Assembly (NCBI GenBank): GCA_019353055.1
Contig: JABAHL010000001.1
Location: forward strand, 248,001-312,000
DNA from: Faucicola osloensis_C
GTDB taxonomy: Bacteria; Pseudomonadota; Gammaproteobacteria; Pseudomonadales; Moraxellaceae
Length of the DNA: 64,000 nucleotides
Direction: 5' to 3'
The position numbers and the translations under genes were made by a program. The notes beneath the pieces were generated by a model. The model saw nothing but the letters and a program-made list of their open reading frames with translations. It searched no databases and was not told the origin of the DNA. This document shows positions 18,192 through 26,272 of this stretch, piece by piece (position 1 is the first letter of the stretch; each line of letters begins with the position of its first letter).

Positions 18192-19049
18192 TTATTTCCA
18201 AGTTGACGTTGGGGTTAAAAGTCCAGAACGAATCTGCTTTGCTTCATCGCTAAGTGGATAGCGATCCAAAAGCTGCTGCGCTAATTTTTGCATTTCCATG
18301 GGATTGTTCGCAAGTTTGGCAAGCCTAATCCCTTGCGATAAAGTGCGCGGGTCAAGGTTGGATTGACCAATAATTTTAACCAAATCATTATACAGCGCCT
18401 GTGCCTCCAAAAATTTGCCATCGGCCAATAAAATATCAATAAGCTCTGTACGGGCGACGATGCTTTGGCGGTTGGCATCGAGCGCTTTGATAAATGACTG
18501 TATCGCCAGCGGTTTGTTTTTGACCTTTAATGCTGTACGACCTAAATTCTCTAACGCACTGGCACGACCGTCATATCCTAAGGCAGAACCCGCAATTTGA
18601 AACTGGGCAATGGCTTCTTGGTTGCGACTGAGTTGGGCGAGATAGACGCCATAATTGTTGTTTGCTTGACTAAAGTCAGGATTGAGGGCGATAGCGTTTT
18701 TAAAATAAGCTTCGGCTTTTTGCATATTGCGCGGGCTGCCTTCTTGCTGCAATAACACGCCCATCATATCATTGGCTTCTGCTGACTTTGGATAAGACTT
18801 TAATGCACTCTCTAACTGCCGTTTGGCATCGTCTAATTTACCACCGCGAATATATTCAGCAGCAATCGCGGTGCGAATTCTGGCGATTTCTTCTGGATTT
18901 TTTTCCCAACGACTTGGGTCACTGGCAGTAACTGTCTGCGTGGTGACTTGTCGGGTGGTGGTACAACCGGTTAAGCAAAGGGTGATGCTTGACAGGCCAA
19001 TCATACCTAACGCAAAAACCTTCGATAAAAAATTTGATTTGCCCGGCAT
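18192..19049 (-). CDS. pilF: Type IV pilus biogenesis/stability lipoprotein PilF (PilW)
   Basis: This TPR lipoprotein pilotin of about 285 residues helps localise and multimerise the PilQ secretin. The signal ends in CLTGC, followed by tandem TPRs: ARIRTAIAAEYIRGGKLDDAKR, AEANDMMGVLLQQEG, SQANNNYGVYLAQLSRNQEAIAQF. I chose ATG 19049 (MPGKSNFLSKV), which gives a normal lipoprotein signal; starting at 19166 would put 39 polar residues before it. The IS copy at 19345-21019 lies about 300 bp upstream and separates the gene from rlmN, so it now needs its own promoter or one from the IS. Confidence 0.88.
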   Translation of the reverse strand: MPGKSNFLSKVFALGMIGLSSITLCLTGCTTTRQVTTQTVTASDPSRWEKNPEEIARIRTAIAAEYIRGGKLDDAKRQLESALKSYPKSAEANDMMGVLLQQEGSPRNMQKAEAYFKNAIALNPDFSQANNNYGVYLAQLSRNQEAIAQFQIAGSALGYDGRASALENLGRTALKVKNKPLAIQSFIKALDANRQSIVARTELIDILLADGKFLEAQALYNDLVKIIGQSNLDPRTLSQGIRLAKLANNPMEMQKLAQQLLDRYPLSDEAKQIRSGLLTPTSTWK

Positions 19050-19361
19050 TTTATCATTGTCTTTTATATGGTTGTCGTCTGACTGACACAAAATAGCAGG
19101 TTGACTGTAGCATAAATGAGTTTGACGTGAGTGACATGGTGGCATAACAAACTTACTCATAATCAAATGAACTAAATTGAATAATTAAAAATTTTGACAG
19201 TAGATAACGATTTTTGATTGTCGATAAAACCCAATAGCAAAACAAGTCTATCACTAAAAATGGTTATTACTATAGCAAAAAAAACTTGATAATACCAACC
19301 GATAAGGCTAACCTGTGCCTTTATCACGCCAAACTATTATAATGTTGACTTCCTCCCCTCC

Positions 19362-20465
19362 CTATCGTTCGGGGATTCCTTCTGCAAGACGGTCAAGCCC
19401 GACCGCAAGAATGTTCTTACTGGCGTTAATATCTCTATCATGCCATGTGCCACACTTTACACAAGTCCATTCTCTTATTCGCAAACCTGCTCTACCTTTC
19501 GGACTACTGGACATATCGCCACAGCACGAGCAAGTTTGGGTAGTGTATCGCTCTGATACGATTTCAAAACGGCAACCTGCGTTCTCGCATTTATAGGTCA
19601 GTTGTCGTTTCATTTCAAACCAACCTGCATCATAGACGCTTTTGGCTAGTTTGCCTTTTTTACTGTTAAATTGGGTAGTTCTAACATCACCTACCACGAT
19701 TAGGGCATTGTCTTTGACTAATTGGGTAGTGAATTTGTGGATTAGGTCTTGGCGTGTATTTTTGATTTTGGCATGAATCGCTTTGACACGCTGTTTGTTT
19801 TTGGCACGTTGGGCGGTGGCTAATGCTTTGGCATATTTGAGCGTTTGCTTGATTTGTAGTTTATCGCCATTTGAGGCTTTAGCACTGTCTTTTAAACCTA
19901 AATCAATACCTACGCTACCAGTTCCACATGATTGTTTGGGGTAATCTTTGACCGTGACACACGCATACCAACGGTTACGACTGTCTTGGACTAACTCACA
20001 AGTGTTAATTTGGTATAGGCTAAGGTTGTAGCTATCCCACATATCAATAACTAGCTTTTGCCCTTTGGCTAGGCTTAGTTGCAAGGTTGATTTTAAGCCC
20101 TTTTTGCCTGTTTGGTGCGTAGCAATATGCTTAATGGCAGATTGTTTAAATGGTAGCCAACCCAAGCTTTTACGCTTTGATGTTGGGTTGTTGGTTCGCC
20201 ATGATAACTTAGCTTTTTTGAATTGTTTTCTAGCTTTGGCATGGGTTTCATTGATTGCCTGAATAGTCTGACTATGCAAGTCTAGTAACTCACCGCTACC
20301 TTTGGTGTAGTCGTTTAGGTCATAAGCACTAAAGAATTTGCCAGTCTTTTGTAGATGCTTGTAACTCAAGTCATTAACATAGTTCCACACGAAATTAACT
20401 GCACCGCTTAGACGGTTCAGTTGGTCTATATGTTTATCTCGTATGCGTAACTTGAGTGTTTTCAT
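19362..20465 (-). CDS. tnpB: TnpB, RNA-guided endonuclease of the IS605 group (copy 1)
   Basis: This 367-residue protein has an N-terminal HTH/wedge region (MKTLKLRIRDKHIDQLNRLSG), a RuvC-like core with GIDLGLKDSAKASNG (first catalytic Asp), and a zinc ribbon CSCC...CVKC. The last RuvC Asp is in WHDRDINASKNI. The usual RuvC-II Glu position reads VVGDVRTTQF, so the acid may be rearranged (see findings). It is 87-90% identical by eye to copy 2. The stop lies about 15 bp from the right end, so the 3' part of the gene and the end itself should encode the guide RNA scaffold. Confidence 0.9.
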   Translation of the reverse strand: MKTLKLRIRDKHIDQLNRLSGAVNFVWNYVNDLSYKHLQKTGKFFSAYDLNDYTKGSGELLDLHSQTIQAINETHAKARKQFKKAKLSWRTNNPTSKRKSLGWLPFKQSAIKHIATHQTGKKGLKSTLQLSLAKGQKLVIDMWDSYNLSLYQINTCELVQDSRNRWYACVTVKDYPKQSCGTGSVGIDLGLKDSAKASNGDKLQIKQTLKYAKALATAQRAKNKQRVKAIHAKIKNTRQDLIHKFTTQLVKDNALIVVGDVRTTQFNSKKGKLAKSVYDAGWFEMKRQLTYKCENAGCRFEIVSERYTTQTCSCCGDMSSSPKGRAGLRIREWTCVKCGTWHDRDINASKNILAVGLDRLAEGIPER

Positions 20466-20513
20466 GGGTTCAAGTATAATTAGATTTTTATATTATATAG
20501 TTGGTCTAAATAT

Positions 20514-20951
20514 ATGTCAAACGATTTAAGAATTGGTAGGCACGTTGTTTATAATCTTCATGTGCATTTGGTCTTTGTGGCTAAATACCGCAAAAAAGTA
20601 TTCACTAAAGAGATTTTAGACGACATGCAGGTTATCTTTGAGAAAGTTTGTTCAAAGTTTGAGGCTCAATTAGTTGAGTTTGACGGTGAAAGTGACCATG
20701 TGCATTTACTGGTGGTTTATCCGCCCAAAGTGGCTATTTCTAGTTTGGTGAATAGCTTGAAAGGCGTGTCTAGTCGGTTATTGCGTAAAAAAGAATATCC
20801 GTCTATTAAAGAGCAGTTATGGGGAGAAGCGTTGTGGTCGCCTAGTTATTTTGCAGGTAGTTGTGGCGGTGCTCCAATTGAAATTATACGCCAGTACATT
20901 GAACAGCAAAATACACCGCAATACACCGCACTAAATACCATCTGTGTGTAA
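20514..20951 (+). CDS. tnpA: TnpA, Y1 (HUH) transposase of IS200/IS605 (copy 1)
   Basis: This 145-residue single-strand transposase has the HUH motif in SDHVHLLVVYPP and the catalytic Tyr in EIIRQYIEQQ. The N-terminus RHVVYNLHVHLVFVAKYR is classic for the family. It is divergent from tnpB with 48 bp between starts. Relative to copy 2 (136 residues), it has a 10-bp tandem duplication at 20911-20930 which shifts frame past the original stop and replaces the C-terminal His with ten residues, QYTALNTICV. The catalytic core is unaffected. Confidence 0.92.
   Translation: MSNDLRIGRHVVYNLHVHLVFVAKYRKKVFTKEILDDMQVIFEKVCSKFEAQLVEFDGESDHVHLLVVYPPKVAISSLVNSLKGVSSRLLRKKEYPSIKEQLWGEALWSPSYFAGSCGGAPIEIIRQYIEQQNTPQYTALNTICV
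20911..20930. repeat. Exact 10-bp tandem duplication inside tnpA copy 1
   Basis: ATACACCGCA occurs twice in direct succession, while copy 2 of the IS has it once. The duplication removes the ancestral TnpA stop from frame. Confidence 0.9.
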
Positions 20952-21022
20952 GCATGATTGCGGAGTTGCCTTATATCCACCGCCTGAAGTCGGTGGTTTT
21001 ACGGCAACAGAGGATAAAAGAT

Positions 21023-22222
21023 TTAATGAGATGCTTTAGATTGTAATGTTTTGGACACTTTTTCTTGCCACTGTTTTGCTCGACGGGTTTTATCGGTGAC
21101 TTGTCCAACCAATTGACCACATGCCGCATCAATGTCATCACCGCGGGTTTGGCGAATGGTACAGACAAAGCCTGCTTGGTTCAAGATATTGCTAAATGCA
21201 TGGATACGATTGTTGCTAGAGCGTCCGTAAGGCGCATGCGGGAACGGATTAAAGGGAATCAAATTAATTTTGCAGGGCAAATCTTTGAGCAGATTGACCA
21301 ACTGACGGGCGTGTTCATCAGTGTCATTGACGTCTTTTAACATCACATATTCGATAGTGACGTGCTTTTTATGACGGGGATTTTCGTCATATACATAAGA
21401 TTTGGCGGCGGCAATCAGTTCTTTGAGTGGATATTTTTTATTGATGGGTACCAGTTCGTTACGCAGTTCGTCGTTGGGTGCATGTAGGCTAATGGCAAGT
21501 GCCACATCAATGTCTTTGGCGAGCTCATACATCTTTGGTACGATACCCGATGTTGATAGCGTGACGCGGCGTTTGGACAAGCCAAAACCAAAATCATCGA
21601 GCATCAATGACATACTGGCTACCACAGGCTCATAATTTAACAGGGGTTCACCCATGCCCATCATCACTACATTGGTGACCCGATTTTCACGTTCAGTGAC
21701 AGGTACATTTTCCATATAAGACTGGTTAGCAACCCACAGCTGTCCGATAATTTCGCTCGGGGATAGATCCCGCTCAAAGCCTTGTTTACCGGTGCTACAA
21801 AACGAGCAGTCAAGCGCACAGCCGACTTGCGAGGAAATACACAAGGTTTTACGTCCAAACTGTTTGTTATCGTCAGCAGGGATGAGTACAGTTTCGACCA
21901 GCGAGCCACCTGCTACTTCAAACACCCATTTGCGGGTGCCATCTTCGCTAAATTGTTTAAACTTGACCGTTGGGGGCGATATAGTTGCCACTTCATCCAA
22001 TGTTTCTTGTAGTTTTTTTGACAAATTCGTCATTTGATAAAAATCGGTCACGCCAAACTGATAAATCCACTTCATCACTTGGGTGGCGCGAAAGGGTTTT
22101 TCGCCTAGATTGGCAAAAAAATCGCCAAGGTCAGCCCTACTCATGCCAAGTAAATTGGTTTTTGCGGTGAGGTCTTGGGGATTGACCATTTCTGGGTTTT
22201 GAATGACAGGAATTTGGGTCAT
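21023..22222 (-). CDS. rlmN: Dual-specificity 23S rRNA/tRNA adenine-C2 methyltransferase RlmN
   Basis: This 399-residue radical-SAM enzyme methylates A2503 of 23S rRNA and A37 of some tRNAs. The cluster motif CxxxCxxC is CALDCSFCSTGKQGF. GMGEPLLNYEPV is the SAM-binding segment, and the resolving Cys lies in RGDDIDAACGQL near the C-terminus. Its stop (21023-21025) is only 3 bp from the shared IS sequence, so the element inserted directly after the gene and separated it from pilF. Confidence 0.96.
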   Translation of the reverse strand: MTQIPVIQNPEMVNPQDLTAKTNLLGMSRADLGDFFANLGEKPFRATQVMKWIYQFGVTDFYQMTNLSKKLQETLDEVATISPPTVKFKQFSEDGTRKWVFEVAGGSLVETVLIPADDNKQFGRKTLCISSQVGCALDCSFCSTGKQGFERDLSPSEIIGQLWVANQSYMENVPVTERENRVTNVVMMGMGEPLLNYEPVVASMSLMLDDFGFGLSKRRVTLSTSGIVPKMYELAKDIDVALAISLHAPNDELRNELVPINKKYPLKELIAAAKSYVYDENPRHKKHVTIEYVMLKDVNDTDEHARQLVNLLKDLPCKINLIPFNPFPHAPYGRSSNNRIHAFSNILNQAGFVCTIRQTRGDDIDAACGQLVGQVTDKTRRAKQWQEKVSKTLQSKASH

Positions 22223-22375
22223 AGCGGTTGTATAAGCATGTCAAATAAACAAGATAGTATACTAAAATATCAACTATTTGTCATGGTAAAACATAGTGAA
22301 CCTTGTCAGCGGCTTTACATACAATATTTTTACCTTGCATATATTGCCCAAATTGGCATGACTAAATGGTTAAAA

Positions 22376-22430
22376 TATCGACAAATCAAATATCGACAAA
22401 TCAAATAGCGACGAATCAAATAGCGATAAT
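22376..22430. repeat. 15-bp tandem repeat, about 3.6 units, downstream region between rlmN and dusB
   Basis: TATCGACAAATCAAA occurs twice exactly (22376-22405), then TAGCGACGAATCAAA (13 of 15) and a partial TAGCGATAAT. It covers the stop codon (22416-22418) of the small minus-strand reading frame next door. Confidence 0.9.
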
Positions 22431-22598
22431 AAGAATTATCATGATTAGGCATAAGAATGCCAATAACCACTTCCATTCAAGCGAAACAAAATCAACCGTA
22501 CGACGAGCCACCCTAGCAGACCAATGGGGCAGCTGATAAATCACTTCCCCATTGACATGCTTACCGCTCCGATACCAAAGTTTAAGCTGTTTTAACAT
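22416..22598 (-). CDS. Possible 60-residue tail-anchored membrane protein
   Basis: The frame encodes a basic N-terminal half (LKLWYRSGKHVNGEVIYQL) and a strongly hydrophobic C-terminus (LLAFLCLIMIILIIAI) which would be a single membrane helix. That amino-acid layout is protein-like in a 618-bp gap between rlmN and dusB that holds nothing else obvious. Against it, there is no clear ribosome-binding site before the ATG, and the last codons lie in the tandem repeat. I do not recognise a family. Confidence 0.4.
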   Translation of the reverse strand: MLKQLKLWYRSGKHVNGEVIYQLPHWSARVARRTVDFVSLEWKWLLAFLCLIMIILIIAI

Positions 22599-22840
22599 AT
22601 GTTTATGCCCATATCTATGTCTAACAAATTGATAAGTATGAGAATATTAAACTTCTATTGGGTTAAGTCTATATGACAAACAAATAAAAAATCGTAAAAA
22701 ACTGATATAAAAACTCACCCGATTGTTTAAAAAGAAGGCGAAATGGGGGATTTCACTAAATGGGCGAATTTTTCGCCAAAGCATGGACAATAAAAGTTAT
22801 AATGTTCCCCCATTTTTAAGCGCATCATGCTTCTTTATTT

Positions 22841-23839
22841 ATGTCCAACCATCCATTACTTACCCCCCTCAATATCGGCGACCAGACCATCGCCAACCGC
22901 ATCATCGTTGCCCCGATGGCAGGCGTCACTGATAAGCCTTTTCGCATGCTGGCTAAGTCCTTTGGCGCAGGGCATGCCGTGTCAGAGATGATGACGTCTG
23001 ATGCCACTTTGTTTGCCCATCACAAAACGCTGTATCGTGCCAATTTTGATGGTGAAATCGCGCCTATTTCTGCGCAAATCGCTGGCTCAAACCCAGAAAA
23101 AATCGCCGAAGCGGCTCGCTATCAAGTTGCCAATGGGGCGCAAATTGTCGATATCAATATGGGTTGTCCTGCAAAAAAAGTTTGCAAAAAGCTTGCCGGT
23201 TCAGCACTACTCAAAGATGAAGACTTGGTCAAGCGACTATTGGATGCCACGGTCAATGCCGTGGATGTGCCAGTCACGCTAAAAACCCGTCTAGGCTATG
23301 CCAATGGCGAAGAAAATATTTTACGTGTCGCACAAATGGCAGAAGATGCAGGTATAGCCATGATTGTGATACATGGACGCACGCGGGAAGATAAATATCT
23401 GGGCAGCGCTCGCTATGAGTTAATTAAAGAAGTCAAAAATCTTCTCACCATTCCTGTTATCGTCAATGGGGATATCGACAGCCCGCAAAAAGCCAAACAA
23501 GTATACGAGCAAACAGGCGCTGATGGCATTATGATTGGGCGGGCAGGGCAAGGGCAGCCTTGGATTTTTCGCGACATTGCGCATTACCTAGAAACTGGTG
23601 AAATCTTGCCCAGTCCAACGATGGATGAGTTAAAGGAGATTGTATTAAGCCATTTGCAGGAGATTTATGCGTTTTATGGTGAATACTCGGGGTGTCGTAT
23701 CGCTCGTAAACATATTGCTTGGTATACCTCAGGCATTGCCAATTCCAATGCGTTTCGTCAAGCCATGTATGAAGAAGATACCACCGCTGGGCAGTTTAAC
23801 GTGGTGGCGCGGTTTTTAAAGACTGCGGAATTTGATTAA
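22841..23839 (+). CDS. dusB: tRNA-dihydrouridine synthase B
   Basis: This 332-residue FMN enzyme reduces uridines in the tRNA D-loop. It has a TIM barrel with VAPMAGVTDKPFR near the start, NMGCPAKKVCKKLAGSALL containing the catalytic Cys, HGRTREDKY and GIMIGRAGQGQPWIF. The C-terminal helical domain carries ARKHIAWYTSG. In many gammaproteobacteria fis follows dusB, but no fis-like frame is present before the peroxiredoxin gene at 24014. No terminator was seen directly after it. Confidence 0.95.
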   Translation: MSNHPLLTPLNIGDQTIANRIIVAPMAGVTDKPFRMLAKSFGAGHAVSEMMTSDATLFAHHKTLYRANFDGEIAPISAQIAGSNPEKIAEAARYQVANGAQIVDINMGCPAKKVCKKLAGSALLKDEDLVKRLLDATVNAVDVPVTLKTRLGYANGEENILRVAQMAEDAGIAMIVIHGRTREDKYLGSARYELIKEVKNLLTIPVIVNGDIDSPQKAKQVYEQTGADGIMIGRAGQGQPWIFRDIAHYLETGEILPSPTMDELKEIVLSHLQEIYAFYGEYSGCRIARKHIAWYTSGIANSNAFRQAMYEEDTTAGQFNVVARFLKTAEFD

Positions 23840-23875
23840 AACCTCCACTATAAAACAGTCAATCGTAGCGCGCTT

Positions 23876-23911
23876 ATGACTTTTTAGAAACAAAGATTCG
23901 CAAAAAGTCAT
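23876..23911. promoter_or_regulatory. 10-bp inverted repeat upstream of peroxiredoxin promoter
   Basis: ATGACTTTTT (23876-23885) and AAAAAGTCAT (23902-23911) are perfect inverted repeats with a 16-bp spacer. They lie about 20 bp before the candidate promoter of the peroxiredoxin gene. They could be an operator, or a weak hairpin ending dusB transcripts. Confidence 0.4.
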
Positions 23912-23929
23912 TATTGATGAATTTAAAAT

Positions 23930-23958
23930 CTGTTAAAATTTTGCTGAGTCTCTATAAT
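23930..23958 (+). promoter_or_regulatory. Candidate promoter of the 1-Cys peroxiredoxin gene
   Basis: A perfect -10 TATAAT (23953-23958) lies 17 bp after a poor -35 CTGTTA (23930-23935). It is in the only gap before the gene, about 55 bp from its ATG. The weak -35 suggests dependence on an activator. Confidence 0.45.
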
Positions 23959-24013
23959 AGACCGATATCAAACAATAACCACATACGATTAATCAAATCA
24001 TAAGGAGTCAGCG

Positions 24014-24652
24014 ATGGCACAATTACGAATTGGCGACACGGCACCAAATTTTGACGCACAAACCACCGAAGGCAACATCAATTTTTACGATTGGCAAGGT
24101 GATAGCTGGGTAGTTTTATTCTCACATCCGGCAGACTTTACCCCAGTCTGTACCACGGAGCTAGGACGCACGGCATCATTGGGTGACGAATTCAAAAAAC
24201 GCCATGTCAAACCGATTGCTTTATCAGTCGATAGCGTCGAAGATCACAAAGCTTGGGCAGGCGATATCTCAGAAACCCAAGGCTGCGAGGTGAATTTCCC
24301 CATCATTGCAGACGCCGATAAAAAAGTATCGGAAGCTTACGACATGATTCACCCAAATGCGTCAACCACGCACACGGTTCGTAGCGTATTCATTATCGAT
24401 CCACAGCATAAACTGCGGTTAACTTTCACTTACCCAGCCGCCGTAGGTCGTAACTTCAATGAAATTTTACGGGTGATTGATGCCTTGCAATTGTCAGATA
24501 ATTATGGCATTGCAACGCCAGTTGAGTGGCAAGACGGGGACGATGTGATTATCCCGCCGAGCGTCAAAAATGAAGAAATCGCGGCAAAATTCCCAAAAGG
24601 TCATAAAGAAATCAAGCCTTATCTACGCACCACGCCACAACCGAATAAATAA
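24014..24652 (+). CDS. 1-Cys (Prx6-type) peroxiredoxin
   Basis: This 212-residue thiol peroxidase reduces H2O2 and organic peroxides. The active-site segment HPADFTPVCTTELGR places the peroxidatic Cys at residue 46. The long C-terminal domain (EILRVIDALQLSDNYGIATPVEWQ...VIIPPSV) marks the Prx6/1-Cys subfamily rather than AhpC. A second Cys at residue 91 (QGCEVNF) is not at the usual resolving position. It has a strong Shine-Dalgarno AAGGAG before the ATG. The gene is monocistronic and followed by a terminator. Confidence 0.93.
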   Translation: MAQLRIGDTAPNFDAQTTEGNINFYDWQGDSWVVLFSHPADFTPVCTTELGRTASLGDEFKKRHVKPIALSVDSVEDHKAWAGDISETQGCEVNFPIIADADKKVSEAYDMIHPNASTTHTVRSVFIIDPQHKLRLTFTYPAAVGRNFNEILRVIDALQLSDNYGIATPVEWQDGDDVIIPPSVKNEEIAAKFPKGHKEIKPYLRTTPQPNK

Positions 24653-24692
24653 TCATTCGAATCAATAATCGTTGATTTTAAGTTTGAAATCA

Positions 24693-24721
24693 AAAACCTA
24701 GTCGCTTGACTGGGTTTTTTT
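24693..24721 (+). terminator. Terminator after the 1-Cys peroxiredoxin gene
   Basis: AACCtAGTC, loop GCTT and GACTgGGTT (one T-G pair) are followed by a run of T residues. Confidence 0.85.
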
Positions 24722-24744
24722 ATGCCAACTCTTCCATTAAATAT

Positions 24745-24784
24745 ACTCAACTAAATTTAAAGGCACTAAACTAAATTTACAGAA
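24745..24784. repeat. 20-bp imperfect tandem duplication upstream of the META lipoprotein gene
   Basis: ACTCAACTAAATTTAAAGGC is followed directly by ACTAAACTAAATTTACAGAA, about 16 of 20 identical. It lies 70-100 bp before the lipoprotein start. Confidence 0.75.
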
Positions 24785-24850
24785 CGGATGCTGAATAAGC
24801 ATAAATATTTGGCTAAACTTAAATTGATGGCGTAATAATGGATACAAACA

Positions 24851-25684
24851 ATGATAAACAATCAAGTTAAAGGTAGCTTTAAAACCAGCGCATTGCTCAT
24901 GCTTGCCCTGACTGGTTGCCAAACGGTGAATACTAACCCATCAGACCCTATTGAAAGAGTGCCATACGTGCAGTTGCCAATCTTTATCGGCTCTACCCCC
25001 ACCACTAATTCTTTACAGAGTTATGATTGGCAGCTTAACAATATCAATAGCACAGACCCGATTACGTGGAATGGTTCATACTTGCAAACACAGAATGGCA
25101 AAGTCACGCTAAACTTTAACCAAAATCACATAACCTATAATGTAGGCTGTAACCAATTATCAAATCAATATAGCCTAAGCAAAAATACCATGCAACCCAT
25201 CGGTATAGGTATTAGTACTTTAATGGGTTGTGGTGAATTGCAAGCACCGGAACAATGGCTTGCTAAACAGATGCAAAGCCCAAGTGAACTACAAATAATG
25301 GAAACTCAAGTAGATGCAGTATTGTGGCAAACCACGGCTGATGGTAGCTGGCTTCAGTGGGTAGGTAAATTAAAGCCTGAAGTAAAATACGGCAAAGGGG
25401 AAACCGTATTTTTGGAGGTCAAGCCCAAATGGCAGTATTGCGATAAGGTAACGGATAGAAAATGCCTAGAAGTGCGTGACATCAATTATGACGCTCAGGG
25501 ATTAAAGACAGCGGTGGGTCAATGGTATCTTCTCGATGCGCCTATCATGGGTTATCGTCATGACGAAAGCGCACAGCGGGTTTTACGCTTGACTCGCTAT
25601 CGCACACCGCCCACCGATACCAAAGGCTATGGCAACCTTTATCAGCTTGATAGTGTGATTGAAACCAAGACTCTGGCAAAATAA
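24851..25684 (+). CDS. Lipoprotein with META (HslJ-like) and DUF4377-like domains
   Basis: This 277-residue protein has the lipobox LALTGC (Cys23), so it is probably anchored in the outer membrane. The first domain reads as META/HslJ: W-QLNNI, then ITYNVGCNQLSNQYSL and TLMGCGELQAPEQWL with the conserved Cys pair and E-x-W. The second (FLEVKPKWQYCDKVTDRKCLEVRD ... WYLLDAPIMGY) resembles DUF4377. Both domains occur in envelope-stress or heat-shock lipoproteins such as HslJ, but the biochemical role is not known. It is followed by a terminator abutting IS copy 2. Confidence 0.75.
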   Translation: MINNQVKGSFKTSALLMLALTGCQTVNTNPSDPIERVPYVQLPIFIGSTPTTNSLQSYDWQLNNINSTDPITWNGSYLQTQNGKVTLNFNQNHITYNVGCNQLSNQYSLSKNTMQPIGIGISTLMGCGELQAPEQWLAKQMQSPSELQIMETQVDAVLWQTTADGSWLQWVGKLKPEVKYGKGETVFLEVKPKWQYCDKVTDRKCLEVRDINYDAQGLKTAVGQWYLLDAPIMGYRHDESAQRVLRLTRYRTPPTDTKGYGNLYQLDSVIETKTLAK

Positions 25685-25695
25685 CCGAACTCATC

Positions 25696-25732
25696 AAAAA
25701 AAGCGATGGCTAACACGAGTCATCGCTTTTTT
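25696..25732 (+). terminator. Terminator of META lipoprotein gene, abutting the IS copy 2 left end
   Basis: AAAAAAAGCGATG pairs with CATCGCTTTTTT across a 12-nt loop. The T-tract runs into the IS left end at 25729-25735, so the IS used this T-rich site as its target. Confidence 0.85.
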
Positions 25733-25813
25733 ATCCTCTGTTGCCGTAAAACCACCGACTTCAGGCGGTGGATATAAGGCAACTCCGTAACTATGCTTAC
25801 ATACAGATGGTAT

Positions 25814-26224
25814 TTAGTGCGGTGTATTTTGCTGTTCAATGTACTGGCGTATAATTTCAATTGGAGCACCGCCACAACTACCTGCAAAATAACTAGGCGA
25901 CCACAACGCTTCTCCCCATAACTGCTCTTTAATAGACGGATATTCTTTCTTACGCAATAACCGACTAGACACACCTTTCAAGCTATTCACCAAGCTAGAA
26001 ATAGCCACTTTAGGCGGATAAACCACCAATAAATGCACATGGTCGCATTCACCGTCAAACTCAACTAATTGAGCCTCAAACTTTGAACAGACTTCCTCAA
26101 AGATGGCTTGCATATCGTCTAAAATCTCTTTGGTAAATACTTTTCTGCGGTATTTAGCCACAAAGACCAAATGCGCATGAAGGTTGTAAACAACGTGCCT
26201 ACCACGTCTTAAATCGTTTGACAT
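25814..26224 (-). CDS. tnpA: TnpA, Y1 (HUH) transposase of IS200/IS605 (copy 2)
   Basis: This 136-residue protein is nearly identical to copy 1 over its catalytic core: HUH motif CDHVHLLVVYPP and catalytic Tyr in EIIRQYIEQQNTPH. It ends at the ancestral stop, since it lacks the 10-bp duplication of copy 1. In IS200/IS605 elements this enzyme excises and inserts the element as single-stranded circles at short TA-rich targets, without duplication. Confidence 0.93.
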   Translation of the reverse strand: MSNDLRRGRHVVYNLHAHLVFVAKYRRKVFTKEILDDMQAIFEEVCSKFEAQLVEFDGECDHVHLLVVYPPKVAISSLVNSLKGVSSRLLRKKEYPSIKEQLWGEALWSPSYFAGSCGGAPIEIIRQYIEQQNTPH

Positions 26225-26272
26225 ATAATTAGACCAAATGTAAAATATAAAAACCCAATTATACTTAAACCC

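Larger units (their letters stand above)
19345..21019. mobile_element. IS200/IS605-type element, copy 1 (tnpB and tnpA divergent)
   Basis: The boundaries come from comparing this copy with the inverted copy at 25729-27396. Shared sequence starts at the right end TTGACTTCCTCCCCTCCCTA (19345) and ends at GGATAAAA (21019). Near the left end is the hairpin CCACCG/CGGTGG (20977-20996), typical of subterminal structures recognised by Y1 transposases. There are no terminal inverted repeats or target duplications. Read on the minus strand, both copies follow TTTTAT, so the last six bases are probably target rather than element. Inserted between rlmN and pilF. Confidence 0.9.

Noticed and set aside
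20971..21000. Short repeat pair near the IS ends as a possible CRISPR remnant
   Set aside because: The CCACCG/CGGTGG structure is a hairpin at the IS left end, present once in each copy, with no spacer-repeat periodicity.
22729..22840. Possible fis gene near dusB
   Set aside because: No fis-like sequence is found on either side of dusB within the window.
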